From NCBI GenBank assembly GCA_949486985.1, contig CATBLW010000277.1:1-15642 (forward strand): a stretch of 15,642 bases of DNA, read 5' to 3'. This DNA is from Prochlorococcus marinus str. MIT 9215. Its GTDB lineage: Bacteria; Cyanobacteriota; Cyanobacteriia; PCC-6307; Cyanobiaceae. Below the pieces are notes generated by a model. The model searched no databases. It worked only from the letters and a program-made list of their open reading frames with translations, and was not told the DNA's origin. A program made the translations under genes and the position numbers. Of the stretch, positions 1 to 7,026 are shown piece by piece (the first letter of the stretch is position 1; each line of letters opens with the position of its first letter).

Positions 1-96
1 AGCTACATAGGCTCCATAGCTGATTGTGACGTTTTGGATTGAAATGCAGGTATCTGTTGAGACCTGCTCTTGGCTGCTGATTTGAGAAGCTGTCAT
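1..96 (-). CDS. pstB: Phosphate ABC transporter ATP-binding protein PstB, N-terminal fragment
   Basis: This is the first 32 codons of a minus-strand gene that runs off the left edge. The reading begins with MTASQISSQEQ and reaches the strand IQNVTISYG, which resembles the first beta strand of PstB-type ABC ATPases just before the Walker A region. Walker A itself lies outside the window. PstB would be the ATPase that drives phosphate import through the PstA/PstC channel at the inner membrane. The gene follows pstA after 76 bases, in the order pstC-pstA-pstB. The frame is open further upstream toward pstA but has no ATG, GTG or TTG there, so the ATG at 96 is the only usual start. The identification rests on the short N-terminus plus gene order. 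Confidence 0.85.
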   Translation of the reverse strand, partial: MTASQISSQEQVSTDTCISIQNVTISYGAYVA

Positions 97-172
97 GGCT
101 CTGAGTTTGAGCAGAAGGACGCCGGTGAGTTTGTGCTGGGATTTAATGAATGCCGCATCGTATGTGCCTTGT

Positions 173-1084
173 TCATTTGGATGCGAATCTCCCGATCCAG
201 CGTGCAAATAGATTTAGTGCCAGGATCATAATTACTATAATTAGTGATGCAGCCCAGGCAAGTTCTATTTGATTCTGATCTGGACTTGTCGCAAATTCGT
301 ATATTAGGACAGATAGAGTTGCAATTGGATTGAATATTGAGTTTGGTCCGTCGGACATAAAATAAGAGAAGAAGGCTGTGAAGATCAGAGGAGCCGTCTC
401 TCCAGCTGCTCGGGCAATCGCAAGAACAACTCCAGTGGCAATAGGAGTGAATGCTGATGGCAGGGTTATTCTTGTAATGGTTATGAATTTTGATGCACCT
501 ACACCTAAGGCTCCTCTGCGTAAATCATCAGAGACCAGCTTAAGGCCTTCGTCTGTTGTTTTGATTACTGTTGGTAGCATCAAAATTGAAAGAGCTATCC
601 CTCCAGCAAGAGCGCTAAATGAGTGACCAAAAAAGATCTTGGTTGATACGATGATGCTGTAAACAAATATTCCGGCGATAATTGAAGGGACACCTGATAA
701 AACATTGGTGCCGAAACGTATGAAATTTGTAAATGCGCCTTCTTTGGAATATTCAGCCAAGAATATTCCACCTCCAACCCCGATTGGAATGGCGATCAGT
801 GTTGCGATTACGGTGACGATAAAGGTGCCGACGATCGCATTGGCAATGCCTCCTCCTTCCAAGCCCGGCGGAGGAGAAAGCTCTGTAAAAAGTGAAAGAC
901 TTATTTTCGAGGCCCCTTTGATTGATACATAAACGAGAACCAGGACCAATGGAAGTATCGCGAATATTGCAAAAATTGCGGCAACAAAAGATAGTATCTT
1001 GTTAAGAATATTTCTTGCAAGAGCAGGCCTGTAGCTGAGGTCGTCAGCGAATGCTCTGGCTTGGTCGGAAGGTGATATATTCAT
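173..1084 (-). CDS. pstA: Phosphate ABC transporter permease PstA
   Basis: A 303-residue integral membrane permease that forms half of the phosphate channel with PstC. A cytoplasmic N-terminus is followed by a first membrane helix at about residues 34-54. The binding-protein-dependent transport domain starts near residue 85 (NAIVGTFIVTVIATLIAIPIG). The EAA-type cytoplasmic loop that docks on PstB lies around residues 191-215 (GALGVGASKFITITRITLPS), followed by AIARAAGETAPLIF, typical of Pst permeases. The ATG comes one base after the pstC stop and has no clear Shine-Dalgarno sequence, so translation is probably coupled to pstC. Length is normal for the family. The base composition is AT-richer than in dnaK across the divergent promoter. 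Induction by low phosphate is expected from the family, but I could not identify a Pho box. Confidence 0.95.
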   Translation of the reverse strand: MNISPSDQARAFADDLSYRPALARNILNKILSFVAAIFAIFAILPLVLVLVYVSIKGASKISLSLFTELSPPPGLEGGGIANAIVGTFIVTVIATLIAIPIGVGGGIFLAEYSKEGAFTNFIRFGTNVLSGVPSIIAGIFVYSIIVSTKIFFGHSFSALAGGIALSILMLPTVIKTTDEGLKLVSDDLRRGALGVGASKFITITRITLPSAFTPIATGVVLAIARAAGETAPLIFTAFFSYFMSDGPNSIFNPIATLSVLIYEFATSPDQNQIELAWAASLIIVIMILALNLFARWIGRFASK

Positions 1085-1085
1085 T

Positions 1086-2039
1086 TTAGTATTTAAGACT
1101 CAATCGTTTTACTATCCACTGCGCACAGATATTGACCAGAAGTGAAAGTATCATCAATACGAAAGCTGCATACATTAGAGACGACATTTGTCCACTATCG
1201 GCCTCGCCGAATTGATTGGCAAGCATGGCCGAAATTGTATTTCCAGGAGCAAGAAGAGACCAGCTGAAATTATTTGAGTTGCCGATAATCATCGTCACAG
1301 CCATTGTTTCTCCCATTGCTCTTCCTAATGCCAGGAGAACTCCGCCTGCGATTCCAGAGATCGCGGCAGGTAAAATAACATTCAAAATCGTGCCCCATCG
1401 TGTCGCGCCAACTCCGTAAGCTGCTTGGCGAAGATTGACAGGGACTTGATTGAGAGAGTCTCTTGAGATAGCAGTAATAATTGGCAGGATCATTACCACA
1501 AGGATTAATATTGCTGGTGCTATGCCTGGTCCCATAGGCTCTGTGCTGAATAGAGGTATCCATCCTAAGTGTGTATGTAAGAACTCAAGTATGGGTCTTA
1601 AAAATGGTTCTAATACGAAGATCGCCCATAAGCCAAGAACAACAGAAGGAATAGCCGCAAGAAGTTCAACCATGATGCCTATGGTATCTCTCATCCATTT
1701 TGGGATAATATTCTCAGTGATGAATATTGCCGTTCCAACGCCTAGTGGAATTGCAATTAATAACGATAATAATGAAGTTATTATTGTCCCATAGATAGCC
1801 GTGAAGGCTCCGTACTCATTATCGACTGGATTCCAGCTAGAGGTAATTAGAAATTTCCATCCAAACTCAGCAATTGACTGAAGTGAACCCCAAAACACCA
1901 CGATCAGGATCGCAACAAGTATCAGGGACACCATTGAAGCCATGGCGATAGCGATATTCCTGAAGCTGATGTCTACGAACTTCTCGGCAATGGTTCGTCG
2001 CCGGAGCACGTAGAGATCCTCAGGATCACCAAACGTCAT
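1086..2039 (-). CDS. pstC: Phosphate ABC transporter permease PstC
   Basis: A 317-residue membrane permease, the partner of PstA in high-affinity phosphate uptake and the first gene of this pst transcript. The first membrane helix is at about residues 30-50. The permease domain spans roughly residues 80-310, and the EAA loop is around residues 205-225 (AAYGVGATRWGTILNVILPA), followed by ALGRAMGETMAVTMIIGN, a strong PstC/PstA signature. The start is the ATG at 2039; upstream purines are weak, as often in this genome type. It is divergent from dnaK across about 146 bases. No pstS lies upstream, so the periplasmic binding protein must be encoded elsewhere. Confidence 0.95.
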   Translation of the reverse strand: MTFGDPEDLYVLRRRTIAEKFVDISFRNIAIAMASMVSLILVAILIVVFWGSLQSIAEFGWKFLITSSWNPVDNEYGAFTAIYGTIITSLLSLLIAIPLGVGTAIFITENIIPKWMRDTIGIMVELLAAIPSVVLGLWAIFVLEPFLRPILEFLHTHLGWIPLFSTEPMGPGIAPAILILVVMILPIITAISRDSLNQVPVNLRQAAYGVGATRWGTILNVILPAAISGIAGGVLLALGRAMGETMAVTMIIGNSNNFSWSLLAPGNTISAMLANQFGEADSGQMSSLMYAAFVLMILSLLVNICAQWIVKRLSLKY

Positions 2040-2098
2040 TCATCAGCCAATCAGACTTCAGAAACCTAATCGCGAACGGGGCCGGTTCTCATCAATGA

Positions 2099-2120
2099 GG
2101 TTTATCAGAAGCTGATAACC
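2099..2120. promoter_or_regulatory. Inverted repeat in the pstC/dnaK divergent intergenic region
   Basis: The arms GGT-t-TATCAG and CTGATA-ACC flank the 3-base centre AAG. Nine pairs form in total, with one unpaired T at 2102. It is the clearest symmetric element between the divergent pstC and dnaK starts, about 60-65 bases from each. It could be a repressor or activator operator or a hairpin in a leader. It matches neither the CIRCE heat-shock operator (TTAGCACTC arms) nor a recognisable Pho-box direct repeat. Confidence 0.4.
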
Positions 2121-2185
2121 GAGAAGGGAATCGATTGGATGATTGGTGTTGTGGTCGTTAGCTTGGGGATTCAGTTGACGTGACC

Positions 2186-4180
2186 ATGGGGCGGATCGTC
2201 GGTATTGATCTGGGCACGACCAACGCTGTGGTGGCGGTGCTAGAGGCCGGCCGCCCATTAGTGGTCGCTAACGCAGAAGGCAGTCGTACAACGCCTTCTG
2301 TTGTTGGTTACACCAAGGATTCTGAGCTTTTAGTTGGTCAGCTGGCACGGCGGCAACTGGTGCTCAATCCAAGGAACACCTTCGCAAATCTCAAACGCTT
2401 TGTTGGCCGTGTTTGGGATGAGTTGGAAGACAGCAGCTTGGCTGTCCCTTACACCGTTCGAGCCAATGCTGAGGGGAACGTTCGCATTCCTTGCCCTGTT
2501 ACCGAACGCGAATATGCCCCAGAAGAACTTGTCGCCAGCATCATCCGGAAACTGGTCGATGATGCGGCGACTTATCTGGGCGAGCCTGTTGATGCGGCCG
2601 TTGTAACGGTTCCGGCCTATTTCAACGATTCTCAACGGCAAGCCACCCGTGATGCCGGCCGGCTTGCGGGTATCAACGTGGAGCGAATTCTCAACGAGCC
2701 AACTGCTGCAGCATTGGCCTATGGCTTTGACAGAACATCTGCCCGTCGTGTTCTGGTTTTTGATTTAGGTGGTGGCACCTTTGACGTCTCCTTGATGAGA
2801 ATCGCCAATGGCGTGTTTGATGTAAAGGCCACAAGTGGTGACACCCAATTAGGTGGCAATGATTTCGACCAGCGGATTGTTGATTGGCTTGCTGAAGCCT
2901 TTAAACGAGAGAACTCAATAGATCTCCGCCGGGACCGTCAGGCTCTCCAACGTTTGACTGAAGCGGCCGAGAAGGCCAAGCAAGAGCTCTCCGGTGTTCA
3001 AAGCACGCCGTTATCCCTGCCATTCATTGCTACTGGGCCTGACGGACCGCTGCACATAGAAACCACTCTTGATCGCTCAACTTTTGAAGGGCTATGCCCT
3101 GATCTTCTCGATCGCTTGATGACTCCTGTGCAATCAGCGCTTCGTGATTCAGGTTGGTCAGCTGAAGATGTTGATGATGTTGTGCTTGTAGGCGGCAGCA
3201 CCCGGATGCCAATGGTTCAGCAACTATTGCGAACCTTGATCCCTAGAGATCCTTGCCAGTCGGTGAATCCTGATGAAGTCGTTGCTGTTGGCGCAGCGAT
3301 TCAGGCAGGCATCCTCACTGGCGAACTCCGTGACCTGATGCTCAATGACGTCACGCCACTGTCACTTGGTCTTGAAACTGTTGGCGGACTGATGAAGGTA
3401 TTGATTCCACGCAATAGCCCCATCCCTGTAAGGCAATCGGATGTTTTCAGCACATCACAAGCCAACCAAGCTTCCGTTGATATCCACGTTTGGCAGGGAG
3501 AACGTCAGTTGGCAGCTGATAACAAATCATTAGGCCGCTTTCGACTTTCGGGAATTCCACCAGCACCACGTGGTGTTCCACAAGTTCAGGTTGCCTTTGA
3601 TATTGATGCGAACGGTCTTCTGCAAGTCAGTGCCACTGATCGCACAACAGGTCGAAAGCAATCAGTCAATATTCAAGGGGGCTCCAACCTCAATGAAGAG
3701 GAAATCAAAGCCTTACTGGCTGAAGCTGAAGCTAAAGCAGACGAAGATCGACGCCGTCGAGCCTCGATTGACCGTCGCAATAGTGCGCTGACTCTCGTTG
3801 CCCAAGCCGAACGACGACTCCGTGATGCGGCATTGGAACTTGGTCCCTATGGCGCCGAACGTCAACAACGAGCGGTGGAGATGGCCATGAGAGATGTCCA
3901 GGATCTGCTTGAGCAAAATGATCTACAGGAACTTGAACTTGGCGTGGCATCACTTCAGGAGGCCTTGTTTGGGCTTAATCGGCGTCTTAGTTCTGAACGC
4001 CGAACAGATGCAAGCCCTCTTCAGGGAATTCGCAACACTCTTGGATCACTAAAAGACGAGCTGTTCTCTGACGAAGATTGGGACGATGACCCCTGGGAAA
4101 GTCCATCAAGGCTTTCTGACAGTCGCCCAAATATGAGGCGGAGGGATATGAATAGTTGGGACGATGACTTCTACCGCTAA
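2186..4180 (+). CDS. dnaK: Hsp70 chaperone DnaK (divergent cyanobacterial paralogue, DnaK1-like)
   Basis: A 664-residue ATP-dependent protein-folding chaperone. The nucleotide-binding domain covers about residues 1-380: phosphate loop 1 GIDLGTTN near residue 6, NEPTAAALAYGF near 170, phosphate loop 2 FDLGGGTFDVS near 192, and the adenosine motif VLVGGSTRMP near 333. The interdomain linker reads DLMLNDVTPLSL instead of the usual DVLLLDVTPLSL. The substrate-binding domain and an Arg/Glu-rich helical lid follow. The C-terminus ends in a Trp/Asp-rich tail (DEDWDDDPWE and SWDDDFYR), unlike the EEVD-like or acidic tails of the main bacterial DnaK. I chose the ATG at 2186 because homologues start MGR; a GTG at 2180 is in frame and would add two residues. 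Cyanobacteria carry several DnaK proteins, and the DnaK1 assignment is inference. The next gene, a J-protein, overlaps its end and is a likely dedicated partner. Confidence 0.95.
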   Translation: MGRIVGIDLGTTNAVVAVLEAGRPLVVANAEGSRTTPSVVGYTKDSELLVGQLARRQLVLNPRNTFANLKRFVGRVWDELEDSSLAVPYTVRANAEGNVRIPCPVTEREYAPEELVASIIRKLVDDAATYLGEPVDAAVVTVPAYFNDSQRQATRDAGRLAGINVERILNEPTAAALAYGFDRTSARRVLVFDLGGGTFDVSLMRIANGVFDVKATSGDTQLGGNDFDQRIVDWLAEAFKRENSIDLRRDRQALQRLTEAAEKAKQELSGVQSTPLSLPFIATGPDGPLHIETTLDRSTFEGLCPDLLDRLMTPVQSALRDSGWSAEDVDDVVLVGGSTRMPMVQQLLRTLIPRDPCQSVNPDEVVAVGAAIQAGILTGELRDLMLNDVTPLSLGLETVGGLMKVLIPRNSPIPVRQSDVFSTSQANQASVDIHVWQGERQLAADNKSLGRFRLSGIPPAPRGVPQVQVAFDIDANGLLQVSATDRTTGRKQSVNIQGGSNLNEEEIKALLAEAEAKADEDRRRRASIDRRNSALTLVAQAERRLRDAALELGPYGAERQQRAVEMAMRDVQDLLEQNDLQELELGVASLQEALFGLNRRLSSERRTDASPLQGIRNTLGSLKDELFSDEDWDDDPWESPSRLSDSRPNMRRRDMNSWDDDFYR

Positions 4181-5066
4181 CCCCGACTATTGGTCGCTTC
4201 TGGGGCTTCCCCCAGGCAGTGATCAGGTTCAGCTCAAACGCGCGTTTCGTCGTGAGGCGAGACGTTGGCATCCAGATCTCAATGCCAATGATGGCCATGC
4301 TGAAGAACGTTTCAAATTGGTCAATGAGGCCTATGCCGTCCTCAGTGACCCACGCAAGCGAGCGGCCTGGGAGGAGCAATCTGAACCTCGAAGAGAAACA
4401 ACAGATCCTTTTGCTCAAGGATTTCCAAGCTTCGAGGAGTACCTGAGCGTTGTGCTTGGGTTGGAGCAAACAGAACAAGAGTCTGTTGACGTTCCCCCCT
4501 CCGGCTTCTCAGAGCAAGGAGATTGGCCGGCGACGTCACCACCACCGCCACCGCCTCCCGTACAAGCTTCAGAGAATCTTGAGACTCTTGTTGAATTAAC
4601 CCCTGAACAAGCTCTTCATGGCACATCTGTTGAGCTTGAACTTGGAGATGGAACCCTCGTCGAAGTCGAAACCCCCTCTCTTGCAGGAGATGGCTGGAGG
4701 TTGCGGCTAGCAGGAGTTGCTCGAGGTGGATACGATCACTTCTTACAACTCCGCGTACAAACCGAAGATGGACTGAGGGTTGATGGCTTGCGCGTACTCC
4801 ATCGTTTGGAGTTGTTCCCACCGGATGCCGCGTTGGGTTGTGCCGTGAATGTTCCAACCCTTTCCGGACCCGTGACGCTTCAAGTTCCACCTGGTTCCTC
4901 CAGTGGCAGGCTGCTTCGACTGCGAGGAAGAGGCCTGGAGCTTGATGGACGTAGAGGCGACCAGTTGGTGGAAATTGTTGTTGTTATTCCTGCTGAGCTT
5001 GATGAGGCTGAGTGTGCTCTCTATCGACGCCTTCAGGAGTTAGCCCTAAATGAGGATGATTTTTGA
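4164..5066 (+). CDS. J-domain co-chaperone (DnaJ/CbpA-like, no zinc finger)
   Basis: A 300-residue Hsp40 protein expected to stimulate the ATPase of the overlapping DnaK. The J-domain occupies residues 8-70 with the essential HPD tripeptide at 36-38 and the helix IV region LSDPRKRAAWE. A linker of about 65 residues contains seven consecutive prolines (126-132). A C-terminal DnaJ beta-sandwich domain at about 138-290 includes LELFPPDAALGCAVNVPTL and VPPGSSSGRLLRLRGRG. The cysteine-rich zinc finger and a clear Gly/Phe region are absent, so this is nearer to the CbpA or type II class than to canonical DnaJ. The ATG lies inside the dnaK end (17-base overlap), indicating translational coupling. 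The specific client is unknown. Confidence 0.9.
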   Translation: MTSTANPDYWSLLGLPPGSDQVQLKRAFRREARRWHPDLNANDGHAEERFKLVNEAYAVLSDPRKRAAWEEQSEPRRETTDPFAQGFPSFEEYLSVVLGLEQTEQESVDVPPSGFSEQGDWPATSPPPPPPPVQASENLETLVELTPEQALHGTSVELELGDGTLVEVETPSLAGDGWRLRLAGVARGGYDHFLQLRVQTEDGLRVDGLRVLHRLELFPPDAALGCAVNVPTLSGPVTLQVPPGSSSGRLLRLRGRGLELDGRRGDQLVEIVVVIPAELDEAECALYRRLQELALNEDDF

Positions 5067-5117
5067 GATGATCACTGTTCAAGAGATGAGAGACTCCTTC
5101 GGCTTGGCCTGATTGTC

Positions 5118-5540
5118 ATGCGTGTGCACGTGCTTCTTTATGACTCCGGTCAGGACAGCGAGGGAATCCATTCCCTTGAGCTGCAGGGAAAGACAGTGGT
5201 TCTCTTGTTCGAGAACTCCGATGATGCTGAGCGGTATGCCGGTCTTCTTGAAGCTCAGGATTTTCCGACGCCAACAGTTGAAGTGCTCGACCGGCTTGAG
5301 ATTGAGGATTTCTGTGCTCAAGCTGGCTATGAGGCCCGTTTTGTTGAAGCAGGTTTTATGCCCAAAACAAATGAAGATCGCCTTCTGCTAGCTCCTCCTG
5401 AGGCCAGTCGTGATGTGACGCATTGGCAGGATGAAGAACTCGATGCTTCTGATCAAGACCAGGGCGAAGGACATGTTGAACAAGAATCAGATGCTGCCCA
5501 AGTTGAGGCGATGCGTCAGCGGCTTGAAGGTCTGTTTTAA
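5118..5540 (+). CDS. DUF3110 domain protein
   Basis: A 140-residue soluble protein with no signal peptide or membrane helix. The N-terminal half (MRVHVLLYDSG, EGIHSLEL, VVLLFENSDDAERYAGLLEAQDFPTPTVE) matches my memory of DUF3110, a short family found in cyanobacteria and plants. Residues 60-90 (IEDFCAQAGYEARFVEAGFMPKTNEDRLLLAPP) are also typical. The C-terminal 40 residues are acidic and glutamine-rich and look disordered. It lies 51 bases after the J-protein and 2 bases before murQ, inside a same-strand run, so it is probably co-transcribed with the chaperone genes. Its biochemical function is not known. Placement next to a Hsp70/Hsp40 pair suggests, but does not show, a proteostasis link. 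Confidence 0.85.
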   Translation: MRVHVLLYDSGQDSEGIHSLELQGKTVVLLFENSDDAERYAGLLEAQDFPTPTVEVLDRLEIEDFCAQAGYEARFVEAGFMPKTNEDRLLLAPPEASRDVTHWQDEELDASDQDQGEGHVEQESDAAQVEAMRQRLEGLF

Positions 5541-5542
5541 GC

Positions 5543-6502
5543 ATGGATCGCCTTGGCAATACAAGCTTTACGCTCGAACCATCAGATGATCGAGGATATC
5601 TTTTAACCGAACAAACGAACCCAAACAGCCAAAACCTTGATCTGTTGAGTACAGAGGCTTTAGTCAACCTTTTCAGCGAAGAAGACCTACAACCTCAACG
5701 TGCTGTTCGTGCAGCAATTCCTGCCCTTGTTGCTGCAATCGATTCCATTACCGAGCGTCTACAAGCTGGAGGCAGTCTTTATTACTTAGGAGCCGGTACC
5801 TCAGGGCGTCTAGGCGTTCTTGATGCTGCAGAGTGTCCGCCAACCTTTTGCACGCAACCTGATCTTGTCCAGGGAGTTCTTGCTGGAGGTGAGCCAGCAT
5901 TGCTGAAAAGTTCTGAAGGCCTAGAAGATCTTGAAGTTGCTGGCAGGGATGATTTGGCAAGCCGTGGGTTCGGCTCGGATGATTGTCTCATTGGTATTGC
6001 AGCTGGTGGAACCACTCCCTACGTGAAAGGCGGTCTTGCCTATGCCCAAAGCATCAATGCTTTAACGATTGCGATGGCATGTGTACCAGAAGATCAAGCT
6101 CCATTGCCATGCAGCATCAATATTCGCCTCATAACTGGCCCGGAATTGCTGACAGGTTCAACCCGCTTAAAAGCTGGAACAGCAACAAAGATGGCGTTAA
6201 ACATTATTTCCACAGGAGTGATGGTTCGACTTGGAAAAGTCTTTGGCAATCAGATGATTGATGTGTCTGCTAGCAACAGTAAACTTGTCGATCGTGCATT
6301 ACGAATTCTCGGTGATCTTGCTGGTATTGATCGAGAACAGGGGATGGACTTACTCCGATTGAGTAAAGGTTCAGTCAAATTGTCCCTGTTGATGGTTTCT
6401 GCTGGAATTGACGTTGATGCAGCCAGGAAGCTTCTCTCTGATCACGATAATCAGCTGCGATTGGCTTTAAATAGCCTCGGCTGCAGCCTCTCAAAAGGTT
6501 GA
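5543..6502 (+). CDS. murQ: N-acetylmuramic acid 6-phosphate etherase MurQ
   Basis: A 319-residue cytoplasmic enzyme that cleaves the lactyl ether of MurNAc-6-phosphate to give GlcNAc-6-phosphate and D-lactate, a step in recycling peptidoglycan sugars. The N-terminus carries TEQTNPNSQNLDLLST, a MurQ signature. The SIS sugar-isomerase fold follows with GAGTSGRLGVLDAAECPPTF at about 84-102. E97 is the likely catalytic acid, and a second glutamate falls in KSSEGLED near 125. SRLKAGTATK-type residues (about 206-217) and a C-terminal helical domain (DVDAARKLLSDH) complete the family pattern. Length is normal. Other recycling genes (nagZ, anmK, nagA) are not beside it. Its frame starts two bases after the DUF3110 stop, so it is probably in the same operon. 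Homology to the glucokinase regulatory protein is possible, but the motifs and length favour MurQ. Confidence 0.93.
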   Translation: MDRLGNTSFTLEPSDDRGYLLTEQTNPNSQNLDLLSTEALVNLFSEEDLQPQRAVRAAIPALVAAIDSITERLQAGGSLYYLGAGTSGRLGVLDAAECPPTFCTQPDLVQGVLAGGEPALLKSSEGLEDLEVAGRDDLASRGFGSDDCLIGIAAGGTTPYVKGGLAYAQSINALTIAMACVPEDQAPLPCSINIRLITGPELLTGSTRLKAGTATKMALNIISTGVMVRLGKVFGNQMIDVSASNSKLVDRALRILGDLAGIDREQGMDLLRLSKGSVKLSLLMVSAGIDVDAARKLLSDHDNQLRLALNSLGCSLSKG

Positions 6503-6505
6503 AGT

Positions 6506-6538
6506 GCAGATAAGTCCCCCTTTCTCCAGAAAGTCTGC
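6506..6538 (+). repeat. Nested inverted repeat between murQ and the cyclophilin gene
   Basis: GCAGA (6506-6510) pairs with TCTGC (6534-6538), and CTTTC (6520-6524) pairs with GAAAG (6529-6533) around a four-base loop. The 3' arm is continuous and the 5' arm has a nine-base bulge. It starts four bases after the murQ stop and may be an attenuator or a weak terminator; no strong T-tract follows directly. Confidence 0.3.
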
Positions 6539-6565
6539 TTAAAATCGCTTTTTGCAGAAAAGATT

Positions 6566-7003
6566 GTGACCAAGGCCTTGATGGATACCGATGCAGGCCT
6601 GATCGAGCTGGAGCTGTTTGATGCCGATGCTCCAAATACTGTGGCGAATTTCGTCAAGCTCGCAAACGATGGTTTCTATGACGGGCTTTCTTTCCATCGT
6701 GTAATTGATGGCTTTATGGCACAGGGTGGTTGCCCCAACTCACGTGAGGGAGCAAAGGGTATGCCTGGAACCAGTGGACCGGGTTACATGATCGACTGTG
6801 AGATCAACAGTCGCAAGCACCAACCTGGATCTCTTTCTATGGCCCATGCAGGCAAGAACACTGGAGGCAGCCAGTTTTTTATCGTTCATGAAGCCCAACC
6901 ACATCTTGACGGGGTTCATACGGTTTTTGGTCATACAGCCAATATGGATGTTGTCCTGGCGCTTAAGAATGGATCAAAGATCAATAAGGTTACGGTTCAA
7001 TAG
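6566..7003 (+). CDS. ppiB: Cyclophilin-type peptidyl-prolyl cis-trans isomerase
   Basis: A 145-residue single-domain cyclophilin that catalyses cis-trans isomerisation of Xaa-Pro bonds. It has no signal peptide, so it is probably cytoplasmic. The signatures are FHRVIDGFMAQGG at 43-55 with catalytic-site R45, AHAGKNTGGSQFFI at 93-106, and HLDGVHTVFG at 113-122. The position equal to Trp121 of human cyclophilin A is His113, which suggests weak cyclosporin binding as in many bacterial forms. The start is a GTG at 6566 after about 63 bases of leader. It lies downstream of the DnaK, J-protein and MurQ genes on the same strand and converges with ribBA. The symbol is assigned at family level only. 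Confidence 0.92.
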   Translation: MTKALMDTDAGLIELELFDADAPNTVANFVKLANDGFYDGLSFHRVIDGFMAQGGCPNSREGAKGMPGTSGPGYMIDCEINSRKHQPGSLSMAHAGKNTGGSQFFIVHEAQPHLDGVHTVFGHTANMDVVLALKNGSKINKVTVQ

Positions 7004-7010
7004 ATCTATT

Positions 7011-7026
7011 AAGTCTTTAAAGACTT
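7011..7026. terminator. Perfect 16-base palindrome between convergent genes
   Basis: AAGTCTTTAAAGACTT is a perfect palindrome placed between the cyclophilin stop and the end of ribBA, overlapping the last codons of ribBA. It can form a six-pair stem with a TTAA loop in either direction, as expected for a small bidirectional terminator. The stem is short and AT-rich, so strength is uncertain. Confidence 0.4.

Noticed and set aside
2040..2185. Pho box or CIRCE heat-shock operator
   Set aside because: I found no convincing direct repeats of the cyanobacterial Pho-box type and no TTAGCACTC/GAGTGCTAA arms.
2058..2258. 66-codon minus-strand ORF across the dnaK start
   Set aside because: It covers the divergent control region and the conserved dnaK N-terminus; the translation is Pro/Arg-rich and patternless.
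3987..4890. Long minus-strand ORFs opposite the dnaK end and J-protein gene
   Set aside because: They are antisense shadows of well-supported genes, with biased composition and no domains.
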